Assembly (NCBI GenBank): GCA_014841595.1
Contig: JACYUE010000001.1
Span: 2,034,996-2,098,995, forward strand
Direction of reading: 5' to 3'
Length of the DNA: 64,000 nt
Origin: Oxalobacteraceae sp. CFBP 8761
GTDB taxonomy: Bacteria; Pseudomonadota; Gammaproteobacteria; Burkholderiales; Burkholderiaceae_D
Part shown: piece by piece, positions 19,030 through 27,901 of the stretch
Numbering within the stretch: position 1 is the stretch's first letter
Layout: each line of letters starts with the position of its first letter
Notes under the pieces: model-generated
What the model saw: only the letters and a program-made list of their open reading frames with translations
Database searches by the model: none
Told to the model about the DNA's origin: nothing
Translations under genes and position numbers: made by a program

Positions 19030-21243
19030 TCAGAAGCGGTAGCGCAGCGTCAGCGATGTGTTGCGCGGTGCGCCGTAGGTGAACTGGTTGTAGGCGGCGA
19101 ACATCGCGAACGTTTTCTTGTCGGTCGCATTGTTGACGTTCAGCTGGGCCGACAGCTGCTTGTTGAACTCGTAGCGCGCCATCAGGTTGACCAGCGCGTA
19201 GGATTCCTGTTCCATGCGGCCGTCGATTCCCGGGGCAACCGTGCCGTCGATCGTGTAGGTGCTGCCTTCCCAGTTCACGCCGCCGCCGACGGTCAGCTTG
19301 TTCCATTGGCCCGGCAGGCGATAGCTGGCAAATGCGCGCAGCGTTTTGCGTGGATAGATCGAGTTGAAGTCGACGCCCGTTGCATCCTTGGCGCGGAAGA
19401 TCGCGTAGCCGATGCTGGCGTTCAGGCCCGGGACGATCTCGCCCGACACATCCAGCTCGATCCCCTTGCTGGTAGCGCCCTGGGCGGCGCGGTAATAGCT
19501 TTCTTCGAGCAGCGGGCCGGCCGCACCATCGCGGTCGATGCGGCCGGCGGCCTGGCCCAGGTTGTCCTGCTTCAGATGGAACACGGCCAGTGAGGCGTTG
19601 ACGCGGCGGTCGAAGAACTCGCCCTTGATGCCCGCTTCGTTGGCCTTGCCTTCGATCGGGTCGAGCAGGTTGCCCGCCAGGTCCTTCAGGTTTTGCGGCT
19701 CGAAGATGCTCGTGTGGCTGGCATACAGCGAGTAGGTGTCGTTCAGGTCGAACACGAGGCCGGCGTAGGGCGTGATCTCGTTGTCGTAATTGAGCGAGTA
19801 CGGGGCTTGCCATTGGCCGCCGCCTTGCTTTTCGTATTTGGTCACGCGCGCGCCGATGATTGCCTTGAGATCGTTGGTGACCGAGAAGCGCGCCATGCCG
19901 TACAGGCCCTGCTGCTTCGTTGCGCTGGTCTCGTAGCGGGTCTGCTGGCCCCATACCGGGGCGGGGTACGACGCCGGATTCCAGTTGTTGAAATCACGGA
20001 CTGCTGGTGCCGCTCCGTCAGGTTCACCCGCGAAGCTGGCCAGGCGGTTGTTCGAGTGGAAATCGGTCTTGGCATGCAGGTAGCCGAACGCGGCTTCGTG
20101 CTGGCGTCCGAAGGCCGAGAAGGGGCCGCTGGCGTGCACGCCGAGGTCTTTCTGCTTCGTCTGGATGACGTAGGAGCCGGCAAAGGCTCCCAGGCCAGAA
20201 CCCGTCACGCGATCCGGCACGCCCGACAGGTACAGCAGGTGCGAGTCGCCGTCGCGGGTGGCATCGGTGTAGGTCAGGCGCAGGTTCCAGCCGTTGGCAA
20301 AGCGGTGCTCGTAATCGGCGAAGAAATTGTCGTACTGGTTTTCATAGCCGGTCCACGGGGTGCCGGTGGTCTTCGAACGGTCCCAGTCGATGATCGAGCC
20401 GTCGCTGTAGCGGTATGGCAGGCCGCCCCACATCGAGCCGCGCGGGTTCATTTTCTGGCGCGAGAAACCGGTCGAGAAGGTGCCGTCGCGGCCGATGTCG
20501 GCTTCGACGGTGGCGTAGATGGTGCGATCCTTGTTTTCCAGGTACTGCACCCAGCTGTCGCCGGCGCTGTACTCGGCCACGGCGCGGCCACGGATGCTGC
20601 CCGACGCATTCAAAGGCGTCGAGACATCGGCCATGATGCGGCGCTTGTCCCAGCGGCCGACCGTAGCCTCGATCGTGCCGTCCAGCTTCTTGCTGAAGGC
20701 GCGCTTGCGCACCAGGTTCAGTGCAGCCGATGGCGTGCCGGCGCCGGTCATCAGGCCGGTGGCGCCGCGCACGACTTCGACGCGGTCGTACAGGGCCAGG
20801 CTGCCCAACACTTCGCCCGCGCTCCAGGCGGCGTCCCAGGTGGTCGGGATGTTGTCGATCTGCAGATTGGTGACTTCGAAACCACGGGCCGTGAAGCTCG
20901 CGCGGTGGGTTTCGTACTGGTTGACCGAGACGCCGGTGACGTTGTTGGCGACGTCGGTGATGGTGAGCAGGCCCTGGTCTTCGATGCGCTGCTGCGTGAT
21001 GACCGACACCGATTGCGGTGTGTCGCGCAGCGACATGTCCAGTGGCGTGGCGGTGCGGGTGCGGCCGATCGTATACGAGCCGACCGCGTCGCCCAGTTTC
21101 TGCGCCTGCACTTGCACTTGCGGCATCGACGTGGTGCCCGCGTCGGTTGACTGGGCCTGGGCAACGAACGGAAGTGCGAGGCTCACGCACAGCGTCAGTG
21201 TTTTCACGTGAAGACGCCCCGTAGGGCAGACCAGCTTATCCAT
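19030..21243 (-). CDS. TonB-dependent siderophore receptor (FhuE-like)
   Basis: An outer-membrane receptor for ferric siderophores, 737 residues. The signal peptide ends FVAQAQS, after an unusually long charged start (MDKLVCPTGRLHVK). The plug domain begins with RTATPLDMSLRDTPQSVSVITQQRIEDQG and contains VSVNQYETHRASFTARGFEV and LYDRVEVVRGATGLMTGAGTP, typical of the FhuE/FpvA branch. The barrel ends with TSLTLRYRF. There is no N-terminal signalling extension, so FecR-type regulation is not expected. A Fur box lies 83 bases before the ATG, and AGGA precedes the start. It is monocistronic; the siderophore is unknown. Confidence 0.93.
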   Translation of the reverse strand: MDKLVCPTGRLHVKTLTLCVSLALPFVAQAQSTDAGTTSMPQVQVQAQKLGDAVGSYTIGRTRTATPLDMSLRDTPQSVSVITQQRIEDQGLLTITDVANNVTGVSVNQYETHRASFTARGFEVTNLQIDNIPTTWDAAWSAGEVLGSLALYDRVEVVRGATGLMTGAGTPSAALNLVRKRAFSKKLDGTIEATVGRWDKRRIMADVSTPLNASGSIRGRAVAEYSAGDSWVQYLENKDRTIYATVEADIGRDGTFSTGFSRQKMNPRGSMWGGLPYRYSDGSIIDWDRSKTTGTPWTGYENQYDNFFADYEHRFANGWNLRLTYTDATRDGDSHLLYLSGVPDRVTGSGLGAFAGSYVIQTKQKDLGVHASGPFSAFGRQHEAAFGYLHAKTDFHSNNRLASFAGEPDGAAPAVRDFNNWNPASYPAPVWGQQTRYETSATKQQGLYGMARFSVTNDLKAIIGARVTKYEKQGGGQWQAPYSLNYDNEITPYAGLVFDLNDTYSLYASHTSIFEPQNLKDLAGNLLDPIEGKANEAGIKGEFFDRRVNASLAVFHLKQDNLGQAAGRIDRDGAAGPLLEESYYRAAQGATSKGIELDVSGEIVPGLNASIGYAIFRAKDATGVDFNSIYPRKTLRAFASYRLPGQWNKLTVGGGVNWEGSTYTIDGTVAPGIDGRMEQESYALVNLMARYEFNKQLSAQLNVNNATDKKTFAMFAAYNQFTYGAPRNTSLTLRYRF

Positions 21244-21325
21244 CTTTTTATCCTGTTGTTCGTGGTTGGTACATACGACCGGTATCCCGTTTTGGTGGAC
21301 GGGTGTGGTCAGATCGCCAAAAGAT

Positions 21326-21344
21326 GGTAATGATAACCATTCTC
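21326..21344. promoter_or_regulatory. Fur box upstream of the siderophore receptor gene
   Basis: GGTAATGATAACCATTCTC matches 16 of 19 positions of the classical Fur box GATAATGATAATCATTATC. It lies 83 bases before the receptor start codon on the minus strand, in a promoter position. Iron-dependent repression is expected. Confidence 0.85.
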
Positions 21345-21468
21345 ATCTAGGAGTGTCAACTTGTTAATTGGAAATATAATGAGTTCGCCCGGCATGGTGC
21401 CGGGCGACTGTTCATCAGGCTGGAGAAGGATGGGTGACCGCGCGGGATATCGCAGCGGCCGTGCTGGT

Positions 21469-22059
21469 TCAAGCCACCGCGCGCTTGTTCGCCTCGGTCA
21501 CCGTCCAATAATAGATAGTGCGGCCATCGACCTCGACCGTTTTTTCGGCAGGCCATTCGGCGCCCATATCGAAGGCATGCGAGACCACGCGCGTGCCGAT
21601 CTTCAGTTGCTTCCACAATTGCGGGCGCAGCTTCGCGTTGATGTTGGGCAGCAGGTACAGCGTTACGACAGTGGCAGTCGAGAAATCCGTCTTGAACAGG
21701 TCGCCGATACGAAATTTGGCGCGGTCGGACACCCCCGCCTTTTTCGCGTTTTCGGTCGCCTCGGCGATGCGGACCGGATCGATGTCGATGCCGGTGCCGC
21801 GTGCACCCCGCGCTTTCGCGGCCGTCACGACGATGCGTCCGTCGCCGCAGCCAAGGTCGAACAGCGTGTCGTTCTTGCCGACCCTGGCCAGGTCGAGCAT
21901 CTTGTCGACGACGTCCTGTGGCGTCGGCACGTACGGGACATCGAGGCGGGGCATGGCGGCCGTGATCTGGGCCAGTGCGCGCCCGAACGGCAGCATCGTC
22001 AGGCCGGTGGCGGCAGCGGCGGACAGCACGATCGTACGACGGCGAGGGTGCGAGGTCAT
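21469..22059 (-). CDS. Class I SAM-dependent methyltransferase with an export-type N-terminus
   Basis: A 196-residue protein with a methyltransferase Rossmann core: motif I DLGCGDGRIVVTAA at about residues 68-81, then GTGIDIDPVRI, then IGDLF. The first 31 residues look like a signal peptide (PRRRTIVLSAAAATGLTMLPFGRALAQ), with a twin-Arg-like start and an AxA cleavage site. Export of a SAM-using enzyme is puzzling because SAM is cytoplasmic. Similar signal-bearing methyltransferases do occur in bacterial genomes, but I know of no defined function. It lies 30 bases downstream of the permease gene on the same strand, so the two may be co-transcribed. Confidence 0.82.
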   Translation of the reverse strand: MTSHPRRRTIVLSAAAATGLTMLPFGRALAQITAAMPRLDVPYVPTPQDVVDKMLDLARVGKNDTLFDLGCGDGRIVVTAAKARGARGTGIDIDPVRIAEATENAKKAGVSDRAKFRIGDLFKTDFSTATVVTLYLLPNINAKLRPQLWKQLKIGTRVVSHAFDMGAEWPAEKTVEVDGRTIYYWTVTEANKRAVA

Positions 22060-22089
22060 CGGAGCATCTCCTTCGGGCAGGTGGGTTGG

Positions 22090-23496
22090 TCAGGTAGCCG
22101 GACGATCGTGCCGCGAACGCAGCACGAGCAGCAGCAGGGCGCCGCAGGCCAGCACCGCGACGCCGATCCAGGCCGCATTCAGGCCGCCGAGCGACTGGCT
22201 GTACACGTACGACAGGCTCGACCAGAGCATGTAGGCGCAACTGGCGCAGAACAGCAGCGGCAACACCGGATACAGCGGCACCCTGAACGGGCGCGGCATC
22301 TGCGGCTCGCGCCGGCGCAGCACGAACAGCGACAGGCCGGTGAGCAGGAAGAACAGCCAGAACACGGGCGCCGTGAATTCGACCATGGCCTTGAACCCGC
22401 TGCCCAGCGCGGCGCCGAGTCCGACCAGCGCCAGCGCGGCGATGCATTGCACCGCCATGGCCACGGTCGGCGTGCCGCGTTCGTGATCCCAGGTCGCCAG
22501 CGTTCCGAGCTTGTTCCAGTCCAGGCCCACGGCATAACTGGTGCGGGCGCCGACGATCATCGTGGCGTTGATCGAGGTGAGAGCCGAAACCGCGACGAGC
22601 ACCGCCATGATCTTCTCGCCGGGTGGGCCGAACACGGTCTTCATGACATCGGCCGCCACGGCCTCGGACGCGGCCATGCCTTCCAGGCCCAGCACGGTCC
22701 AGTAGGCCCACGTCACCAGCAGATACAGGACGGTGATGACCACGATGCCCAGGGTCAGCGCGAGCACCATATTGCGCGGGCCACCGCGCAGTTCGGCGCT
22801 GATGTAGGCGGCCTCGTTCCAGCCGCCATAGGTCAGCAGCACGAAGACCATTGCCATGCCGAGCGCGGCGACTTCTGGCACTGCAGCAGAAGCCACGGCA
22901 GCGCTGCGCGCCGGCGCCGGATCGGCAAACAGGGCGGCCGCGCCGACGATCACGAGCAGGCCCAGAATCTCGGTGATGGTCAGGAGGGTCTGGGCGCCGG
23001 CGCCGGTGCGGATGCCACGCAGGTTCAGCAGCGACAAGCCGGCGATGACCGCCACCGCATACGCCGTGCTGCCCCAGTCGCCGGGCAGGACCGTGAGGGG
23101 CACTGCCTGCTGCATGTAGTCGCCGAACACGAAGGCAAGCAGCGCGATCGAGCCGGTCGTGATGACGGAGAAGCGGGCCCAGCCAAACAGAAAGGCAACC
23201 GGGCGGCCGAATGCGCGCTGCAGGTAGTGGTAGTCGCCGCCAGCGTGCGGGTAGGTGGTCGTCAACTCGGCATAGCAGAGCGCACCGATCAGCGACAGGA
23301 CGCCGCCCAGCACCCACAGCGTGAACATCTGCGTGGCGCCGCCGCTGAGACTGGCGACAAGGGATGGCGCCTTGAAAATGCCCGCGCCGATGACCACGCC
23401 GACGATGACGGCCACCGCCTCACGCAGGCCGATCGTCGGCCGGGGACGGGTGCCGGCACGTGATGAAACAACGCATTCAGCTTCGATGGCATCCAT
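22090..23496 (-). CDS. APC family amino-acid permease
   Basis: A cytoplasmic-membrane permease of 468 residues with about 12 helices. The first helix has the broken-helix motif VIVGVVIGAGIFKAPS, which binds the amino-acid backbone in APC carriers. ELTTTYPHAGGDYHYLQRAFG and YGGWNEAAYISAELRGG are typical of the LAT-like/YfnA-like branch. Substrate not deducible. The methyltransferase gene follows on the same strand. The start at 23496 gives a charged 20-residue cytoplasmic tail; other starts are possible. Confidence 0.9.
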   Translation of the reverse strand: MDAIEAECVVSSRAGTRPRPTIGLREAVAVIVGVVIGAGIFKAPSLVASLSGGATQMFTLWVLGGVLSLIGALCYAELTTTYPHAGGDYHYLQRAFGRPVAFLFGWARFSVITTGSIALLAFVFGDYMQQAVPLTVLPGDWGSTAYAVAVIAGLSLLNLRGIRTGAGAQTLLTITEILGLLVIVGAAALFADPAPARSAAVASAAVPEVAALGMAMVFVLLTYGGWNEAAYISAELRGGPRNMVLALTLGIVVITVLYLLVTWAYWTVLGLEGMAASEAVAADVMKTVFGPPGEKIMAVLVAVSALTSINATMIVGARTSYAVGLDWNKLGTLATWDHERGTPTVAMAVQCIAALALVGLGAALGSGFKAMVEFTAPVFWLFFLLTGLSLFVLRRREPQMPRPFRVPLYPVLPLLFCASCAYMLWSSLSYVYSQSLGGLNAAWIGVAVLACGALLLLVLRSRHDRPAT

Positions 23497-23700
23497 GGCG
23501 GATATGTCAGGAAGTTGCCCGGCGGCTCAGGGAGCGCCTTGCGTGGTTGGTCGTATCCAGTGCTGCCGACACGCGGCCGCGCACTCGCTGTTCCTCAAAT
23601 CATGGTATCGACGGCGACTGGACGGCGGCGCGCGATTGCCCAGCGGAACGTGGCGCGCCAACCTGGATGGACTTGCCTGACGGGGATGGGGGCAACAGGG

Positions 23701-23729
23701 GATCAGCGGCGCAGGCTGCGCCGCTGATC
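23701..23729 (-). terminator. Strong hairpin after the PHA-synthase-like hydrolase gene
   Basis: A perfect 13-bp inverted repeat, GATCAGCGGCGCA/TGCGCCGCTGATC (23701-23713 with 23717-23729, loop GGC), starts 5 bases past the hydrolase stop. There is no T-run, so it may act in mRNA protection or Rho-assisted ending rather than intrinsic termination. Confidence 0.5.
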
Positions 23730-23734
23730 GTTGC

Positions 23735-24826
23735 TCAACCGTTCGACGCGGGCGCGCCGAGCCAGTCGAAGATGGTGGGCCACAGCGTCGCATGCGCGTT
23801 GCGCCCGGCGAGCACCCCAACGTGCTGCAGATTCACGCCGATGTCGCCATGGTATTGCAGCACCTGCTTGCGCACGCTCGAGGTCGCCTCGTGGAATGGC
23901 ACCATCGCGGCCGGCGGAATCACCTTGCTGCGAAAATCGACGACGCTGATCAATGGCGAGCGCAGGTCGGCCGGGCCGATCGTGCGGCCGTTGATGACGA
24001 GCCGGCCGCCCATGAAGTCATCGTTGCGGTACAGCGACTCGACGATGTCGACGAACAGCTTGCCGGGCAGGGGGAATTCGTCATGGCTCCAGCGCTCGAC
24101 CTGCATGTGCGTGGCCAGCGCCTTCTGATCGAACAGCGACAGCCAGCGGTCGGTCGCGCGCTCCCAGCCGAAGGCCTGCGGCTCTGCCATCGCACTCATC
24201 AGGTTGAGGAAGGCGCCCGGGATGTGACGGAACGTGTCGGCAATCTGGCGCGCATCGGGCGTGGCCTTGACCAGCGGCGCGAAGCACGAGGCCCTATGCC
24301 CGAAGCCCAGCGGCGATTCGAGCAGCACGGTGGCCGTCACGTGCCCGGGATGCATGGCGCTGTAGATCGCGGCGAGAATGCCGCCGAGCGAGTGGCCCAC
24401 TAACGTCAGGCTGGCTTCTCCGCTATCGGCCTGGATGGCGCGCTGGCAGCTCGACAGCATGCGGTCGCCATAGTCGGCCAGGCCAACGGCCGGGTCGCCG
24501 TCGGGCATCGGCAGCCATTCGGCCAGGTAGACGCGGTAGCCGCGCTCCTGCCAGCGCTGCACGACGCTGATGTCGGGCGCCAGGTCCCAGATATAGGCGC
24601 GCTTGATCGGCGCCGGCACCAACAAAACGGCCGGCCCGCCGGCGGCGGCAGGTTCGTAGCGGCGCAGTTGCAGGCCTGTCTCGGCCAGGATGACCGAAAA
24701 CGGCGTTTCCTGCGGGCCGTGACCGGCCTGCTCGAGTTGCCGGCCACGCTCCTGGCGGCTGCGGTCCATATTTCTGAGGGCTTGTACCTGCTGCGGCCCC
24801 AGGGTAGTCCAGTTGCTGGCGTACAT
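23735..24826 (-). CDS. Alpha/beta hydrolase resembling PHA synthase/depolymerase proteins
   Basis: A 363-residue alpha/beta hydrolase. A PhaC-like strand block (AVLLVPAPIKRAYIWDL) is followed by SVVQRWQERGYRVYLAEWLPMPDGD. The nucleophile elbow is GHSLGG at residues 144-149 with Ser146, where true PHA synthases have Cys. The C-terminal histidine lies in QHVGVLAGRNAH, with an acid in the SVVDFRSKVIPP region. The Ser makes esterase or depolymerase-type chemistry more likely than polymer synthesis. There is no signal peptide, so it is cytoplasmic. No phaA/B/R genes are nearby. The start at 24826 follows GGGA. Confidence 0.75.
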   Translation of the reverse strand: MYASNWTTLGPQQVQALRNMDRSRQERGRQLEQAGHGPQETPFSVILAETGLQLRRYEPAAAGGPAVLLVPAPIKRAYIWDLAPDISVVQRWQERGYRVYLAEWLPMPDGDPAVGLADYGDRMLSSCQRAIQADSGEASLTLVGHSLGGILAAIYSAMHPGHVTATVLLESPLGFGHRASCFAPLVKATPDARQIADTFRHIPGAFLNLMSAMAEPQAFGWERATDRWLSLFDQKALATHMQVERWSHDEFPLPGKLFVDIVESLYRNDDFMGGRLVINGRTIGPADLRSPLISVVDFRSKVIPPAAMVPFHEATSSVRKQVLQYHGDIGVNLQHVGVLAGRNAHATLWPTIFDWLGAPASNG

Positions 24827-24972
24827 GGCGATCCCATCGAAGTGGCGACCATGGCACTTTACCGGCTTTGGCGATCTGCGCCAATCGCGGCGTGCAGGAA
24901 TCGCCATGGGGTTTGCGCTCGCTACCACCCGGGCCGTGACGGCAATGACCATGCCGACATTGCAGCCGGTGG

Positions 24973-26130
24973 CTACAGGTACTTGACCCAGGCCTTGCCG
25001 CTCTCGCGCTTGTAACGGCCAAACCGCTTTGTTGGCCAGTACAGCAGCAGCGCCAGCAAGACCGAGCCGAGCCATACCTGCCAGACATGCCCGACATCCA
25101 CGCGCGGCAGGTCCAGCACGAACGCGGCCACGCGCTGCGCCACCAGCAACAGATACAGGTGCGCGATATAGAAGAACAGCGGCGCGCCACCGAACACGGC
25201 CGCGATCCGTACCCATCCAGCGTCGATGCGCTCGATCCAGGCCAGCACCAGCAGGCCCACGCCGAGCGTGAGCAGCAGGAAGTCCAGCGATGGCGGGTAC
25301 TTCGTGAAATTCAGCCACGACATCGCGCTGCGCAGCAGCGTCTCGTGCGGCGCCCATGGCAGCGGCTCGCCATACAGGTTCCAGGTGCGCAGCAGCGCGA
25401 GCAGCAGCAGGCTGGCCGCACCTGCGAGCACCAGCCAGCGCCGGCGCTGTGCGGCGGGCATCCCACGCGCATACAGCGGGCCGCAGGCGTAACCGAGCAG
25501 GATCACGCCGATCCACGCCAGCAGCGGATAGCTGATGCGCACCCGCACCGGGTCGTACATCAGGTTGCCGCGCTGTTCGAGAATCGTCCAGGCACTGGCG
25601 GCCCAGGTATCCGGCGCGAACGCCACGCCAGCCAGCCCATTGTGGCCGCCCACGATCGCCGCGCCGATGGCCGCCAGCAGCAGCAGGGGCAGACGGTGCA
25701 GCAGGGCCAGCGCCAGCATCGACAGGCCGATCGCCCACATCACCTGCAGATACACGGTCTGCGGCGTGAAGGTGCCGGTCCAGGCGAAGTTGATGACGAC
25801 GATTTCGAGCAGGATCAGGAAGGCGCCGCGTTTGGCCAGAAACCCCGTCGCGCTGCGCGGACCGCTCGCCGGATTGGCGTACAGCCAGGCCGACAGGCCG
25901 GTCAGGAACACGAACATCGGCGCGCAGAAGTGCGCGGCAAGGCGTGAAAAGAACAGGGCCGGGTCGGTGCTCGCGACATCCATCGGGTCGCTGACCTGGT
26001 GCTGCAGATAGAAGGTTTCGCGGACGTGATCGAGCGTCATGATCAGCATGACGAGTCCGCGCACGACATCGATCGACGCGATACGCTGGCTTGGCGGATT
26101 GACTGGGAGGCTGTGCACGGCGGCGTTCAT
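24973..26130 (-). CDS. DUF1624 membrane protein (HGSNAT-like acyltransferase fold)
   Basis: An integral membrane protein of 385 residues and about ten helices. RIASIDVVRGLVMLIMTLDHVRE at the N-terminus is the hallmark of the DUF1624/heparan-alpha-glucosaminide N-acetyltransferase family. The His in LDHVRE corresponds to the region implicated in acetyl transfer in the eukaryotic enzyme. Other conserved segments are FCAPMFVFLTGLSAWL and FGGAPLFFYIAHLYLL. The bacterial role is largely unknown; modification of a glycan or membrane sugar is plausible. It is followed on the same strand by the PHA-synthase-like hydrolase after 146 bases and is divergent from the 2-hydroxyacid dehydrogenase. Confidence 0.85.
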   Translation of the reverse strand: MNAAVHSLPVNPPSQRIASIDVVRGLVMLIMTLDHVRETFYLQHQVSDPMDVASTDPALFFSRLAAHFCAPMFVFLTGLSAWLYANPASGPRSATGFLAKRGAFLILLEIVVINFAWTGTFTPQTVYLQVMWAIGLSMLALALLHRLPLLLLAAIGAAIVGGHNGLAGVAFAPDTWAASAWTILEQRGNLMYDPVRVRISYPLLAWIGVILLGYACGPLYARGMPAAQRRRWLVLAGAASLLLLALLRTWNLYGEPLPWAPHETLLRSAMSWLNFTKYPPSLDFLLLTLGVGLLVLAWIERIDAGWVRIAAVFGGAPLFFYIAHLYLLLVAQRVAAFVLDLPRVDVGHVWQVWLGSVLLALLLYWPTKRFGRYKRESGKAWVKYL

Positions 26131-26232
26131 GCAGTGGCAAAGCCCGGCATTCTACCCTGCGCCGCGCCCGGCATGCGACGCCTCTGGCATACTCGGGCCA
26201 TCTTCCACGGCGAAACGGCAGGGTGTTGAACG

Positions 26233-27183
26233 ATGAAACCGAGCATTCTCGTATTGGGCAGCGTCTGGTCGGACGACGTGCGCGAACAGGTGGCGCAAGC
26301 CTTCGACTGTCACTTCATGAAAGCGATCCCGCAGGCGGGCGACGCCGCGTTCGACGCGATCGCCGGCAGCATCCGCGGTGTGCTCACCACCGGCACGGTC
26401 GGTGTCACGCCGGCGCTGGTGGCAAGCCTGCCGCAGCTTGAGATCGTGACGGTGCACGGCGTGGGCGTCGATGCGGTGCCGCTGTCGCTGTTGGCTGAAA
26501 AGGGCATTCACGTGACCAACACGCCCGACGTGCTGACCGACGACGTGGCCGATTTCGCCGTGTTGTTGCTGCTGGCCACGGTGCGGCGCCTGCCGGTGCT
26601 CGATCGCTATGTGCGCGCCGGTGACTGGCTGGCCAAGGCGCCCCTGGGAGACGTGCAGGCGCGCGCACTGAAGGGCAAGGTCGCCGGCATCGTCGGCTTC
26701 GGGCGCATCGGCCAGGCTGTCGCCACGCGCCTGGAGGGCTTCGGGCTGCAGATCCGCTACTACCAGCGCAGCCCCGGGCCGGCGCCCGCGCAGCGCAGTG
26801 CGACGCTGCTCGCACTGGCACAGGAGAGCGACATGCTCGTGCTGTGCATGCCGGGCGGCGCCGACACGCAGGGCATGATCGACCAGGAGATCATCGAGGC
26901 GCTGGGGCCGCAAGGCACCCTGATCAACATCGCGCGCGGCACCGTGGTCGACGAAGCGGCGCTGGTAGCGGCACTGCAGGACGGCCGGCTGGGCGCCGCG
27001 GGCCTGGACGTGTTCGAACAAGAACCGCAGGTGCCGCAGGCGCTGCTGGCGCTGGACAATGTCGTGCTCACGCCGCACGTGGGCAGTTTTACCGTTGAAG
27101 CGCGGCGCGCGATGGGCGCGCTGGCAGTGGCTAATCTGGTCGCGCATTTCGAAGGCCAGCCGCTGCCGACGCCGGTGGACTGA
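26233..27183 (+). CDS. D-isomer-specific 2-hydroxyacid dehydrogenase (GhrB/hydroxypyruvate reductase-like)
   Basis: A cytoplasmic NAD(P)H-dependent reductase of 2-keto acids such as glyoxylate or hydroxypyruvate, 316 residues. The nucleotide motif GFGRIG is at residues 155-160. The catalytic triad is visible as Arg235 (INIARGTVVDE), Glu264 (FEQEP) and His282 (LTPHVGSF). The basic residues in YYQRSPG after the second strand suggest NADPH preference. HGVGVDAVPL replaces the usual GxGxDxID wording but stays within family variation. It is followed 70 bases later by the RlmI-like fragment. Confidence 0.9.
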   Translation: MKPSILVLGSVWSDDVREQVAQAFDCHFMKAIPQAGDAAFDAIAGSIRGVLTTGTVGVTPALVASLPQLEIVTVHGVGVDAVPLSLLAEKGIHVTNTPDVLTDDVADFAVLLLLATVRRLPVLDRYVRAGDWLAKAPLGDVQARALKGKVAGIVGFGRIGQAVATRLEGFGLQIRYYQRSPGPAPAQRSATLLALAQESDMLVLCMPGGADTQGMIDQEIIEALGPQGTLINIARGTVVDEAALVAALQDGRLGAAGLDVFEQEPQVPQALLALDNVVLTPHVGSFTVEARRAMGALAVANLVAHFEGQPLPTPVD

Positions 27184-27253
27184 GGTCGTCAACAAGGGGA
27201 GATAAGGGCGCCGCATTGCTGTATCATCCCCGTCCTGCAAACGAAAGTCACAC

Positions 27254-27889
27254 ATGCTCATCATCACCATCAAGCAGGGCAAGGAAAAAGCCCTGCTCGC
27301 CGGCGACCCGTGGATCTACCTGTCGGCCGTCGAAAAAGTCGACGGCAAGGGCCACGAACGCAACAAGCCGGGCATCACCGCCATCGTCCAAACGTCGACG
27401 CGCCAGTTCATCGGCCGCGCCGCCTACAACGCCAAGTCGCAGATCGTCGGGCGCATGTGGTCGTTGCGCGAGGACGAACCGGTCGATCATGCAATGATCA
27501 AGCGCCGCGTCCAGGCCGCCATCGACAAGCGCGCCGCCACGCTGCGCATTGCCGATCCGCAGGCGCTGATCGGTTTGATCGATGGTGAAAAAGATGGCTT
27601 GCCGGGCTTGCAGGTGCATCAATATGGTGGGGCCGATGGCTACCTGATCTGCCAGTTCAACGCTGCCGGTGTCGACATGTGGAAGGTGCCGGTCGTGCAG
27701 GCGCTATTGAAGGCCACCGGTTGCCGCAACGTCTACGAACGCAGCGACCCGCTCGTGCGCCAGGGCGAAGGCCTGTTGAACACGCCGGGCGCACTGGCCG
27801 GCGACGAACCGCCCGACCGCCTGATGGTGCGCGATGGCAAACGCCTGGTGCCGATGGATATCGCCACCGGGTTCACCTATCCGCGCTGA
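27254..27889 (+). CDS. Truncated RlmI-family protein (PUA and linker domains only)
   Basis: A 211-residue relative of the 23S rRNA m5C methyltransferase RlmI, which is normally about 390-400 residues. The N-terminal PUA domain (IKQGKEKALLAGDPWIYLSAVEKVDGKG) and the central domain (LIDGEKDGLPGLQVHQYGG, GCRNVYERSDPLVRQGEGL) are intact. The sequence stops at PMDIATGFTYPR, where full-length proteins go on to a TGFYLDQR-type segment and the whole SAM-binding Rossmann domain. The next gene's end lies 12 bases downstream, so the catalytic half is absent rather than frameshifted. It cannot methylate; it may be a decaying copy or a repurposed RNA-binding protein. Confidence 0.75.
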   Translation: MLIITIKQGKEKALLAGDPWIYLSAVEKVDGKGHERNKPGITAIVQTSTRQFIGRAAYNAKSQIVGRMWSLREDEPVDHAMIKRRVQAAIDKRAATLRIADPQALIGLIDGEKDGLPGLQVHQYGGADGYLICQFNAAGVDMWKVPVVQALLKATGCRNVYERSDPLVRQGEGLLNTPGALAGDEPPDRLMVRDGKRLVPMDIATGFTYPR

Positions 27890-27901
27890 GCGGCTGCCCG
27901 G

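Noticed and set aside
21361..23463. 700-codon plus-strand frame opposite the methyltransferase and permease genes
   Set aside because: Antisense shadow spanning two confirmed genes and their intergenic gap.
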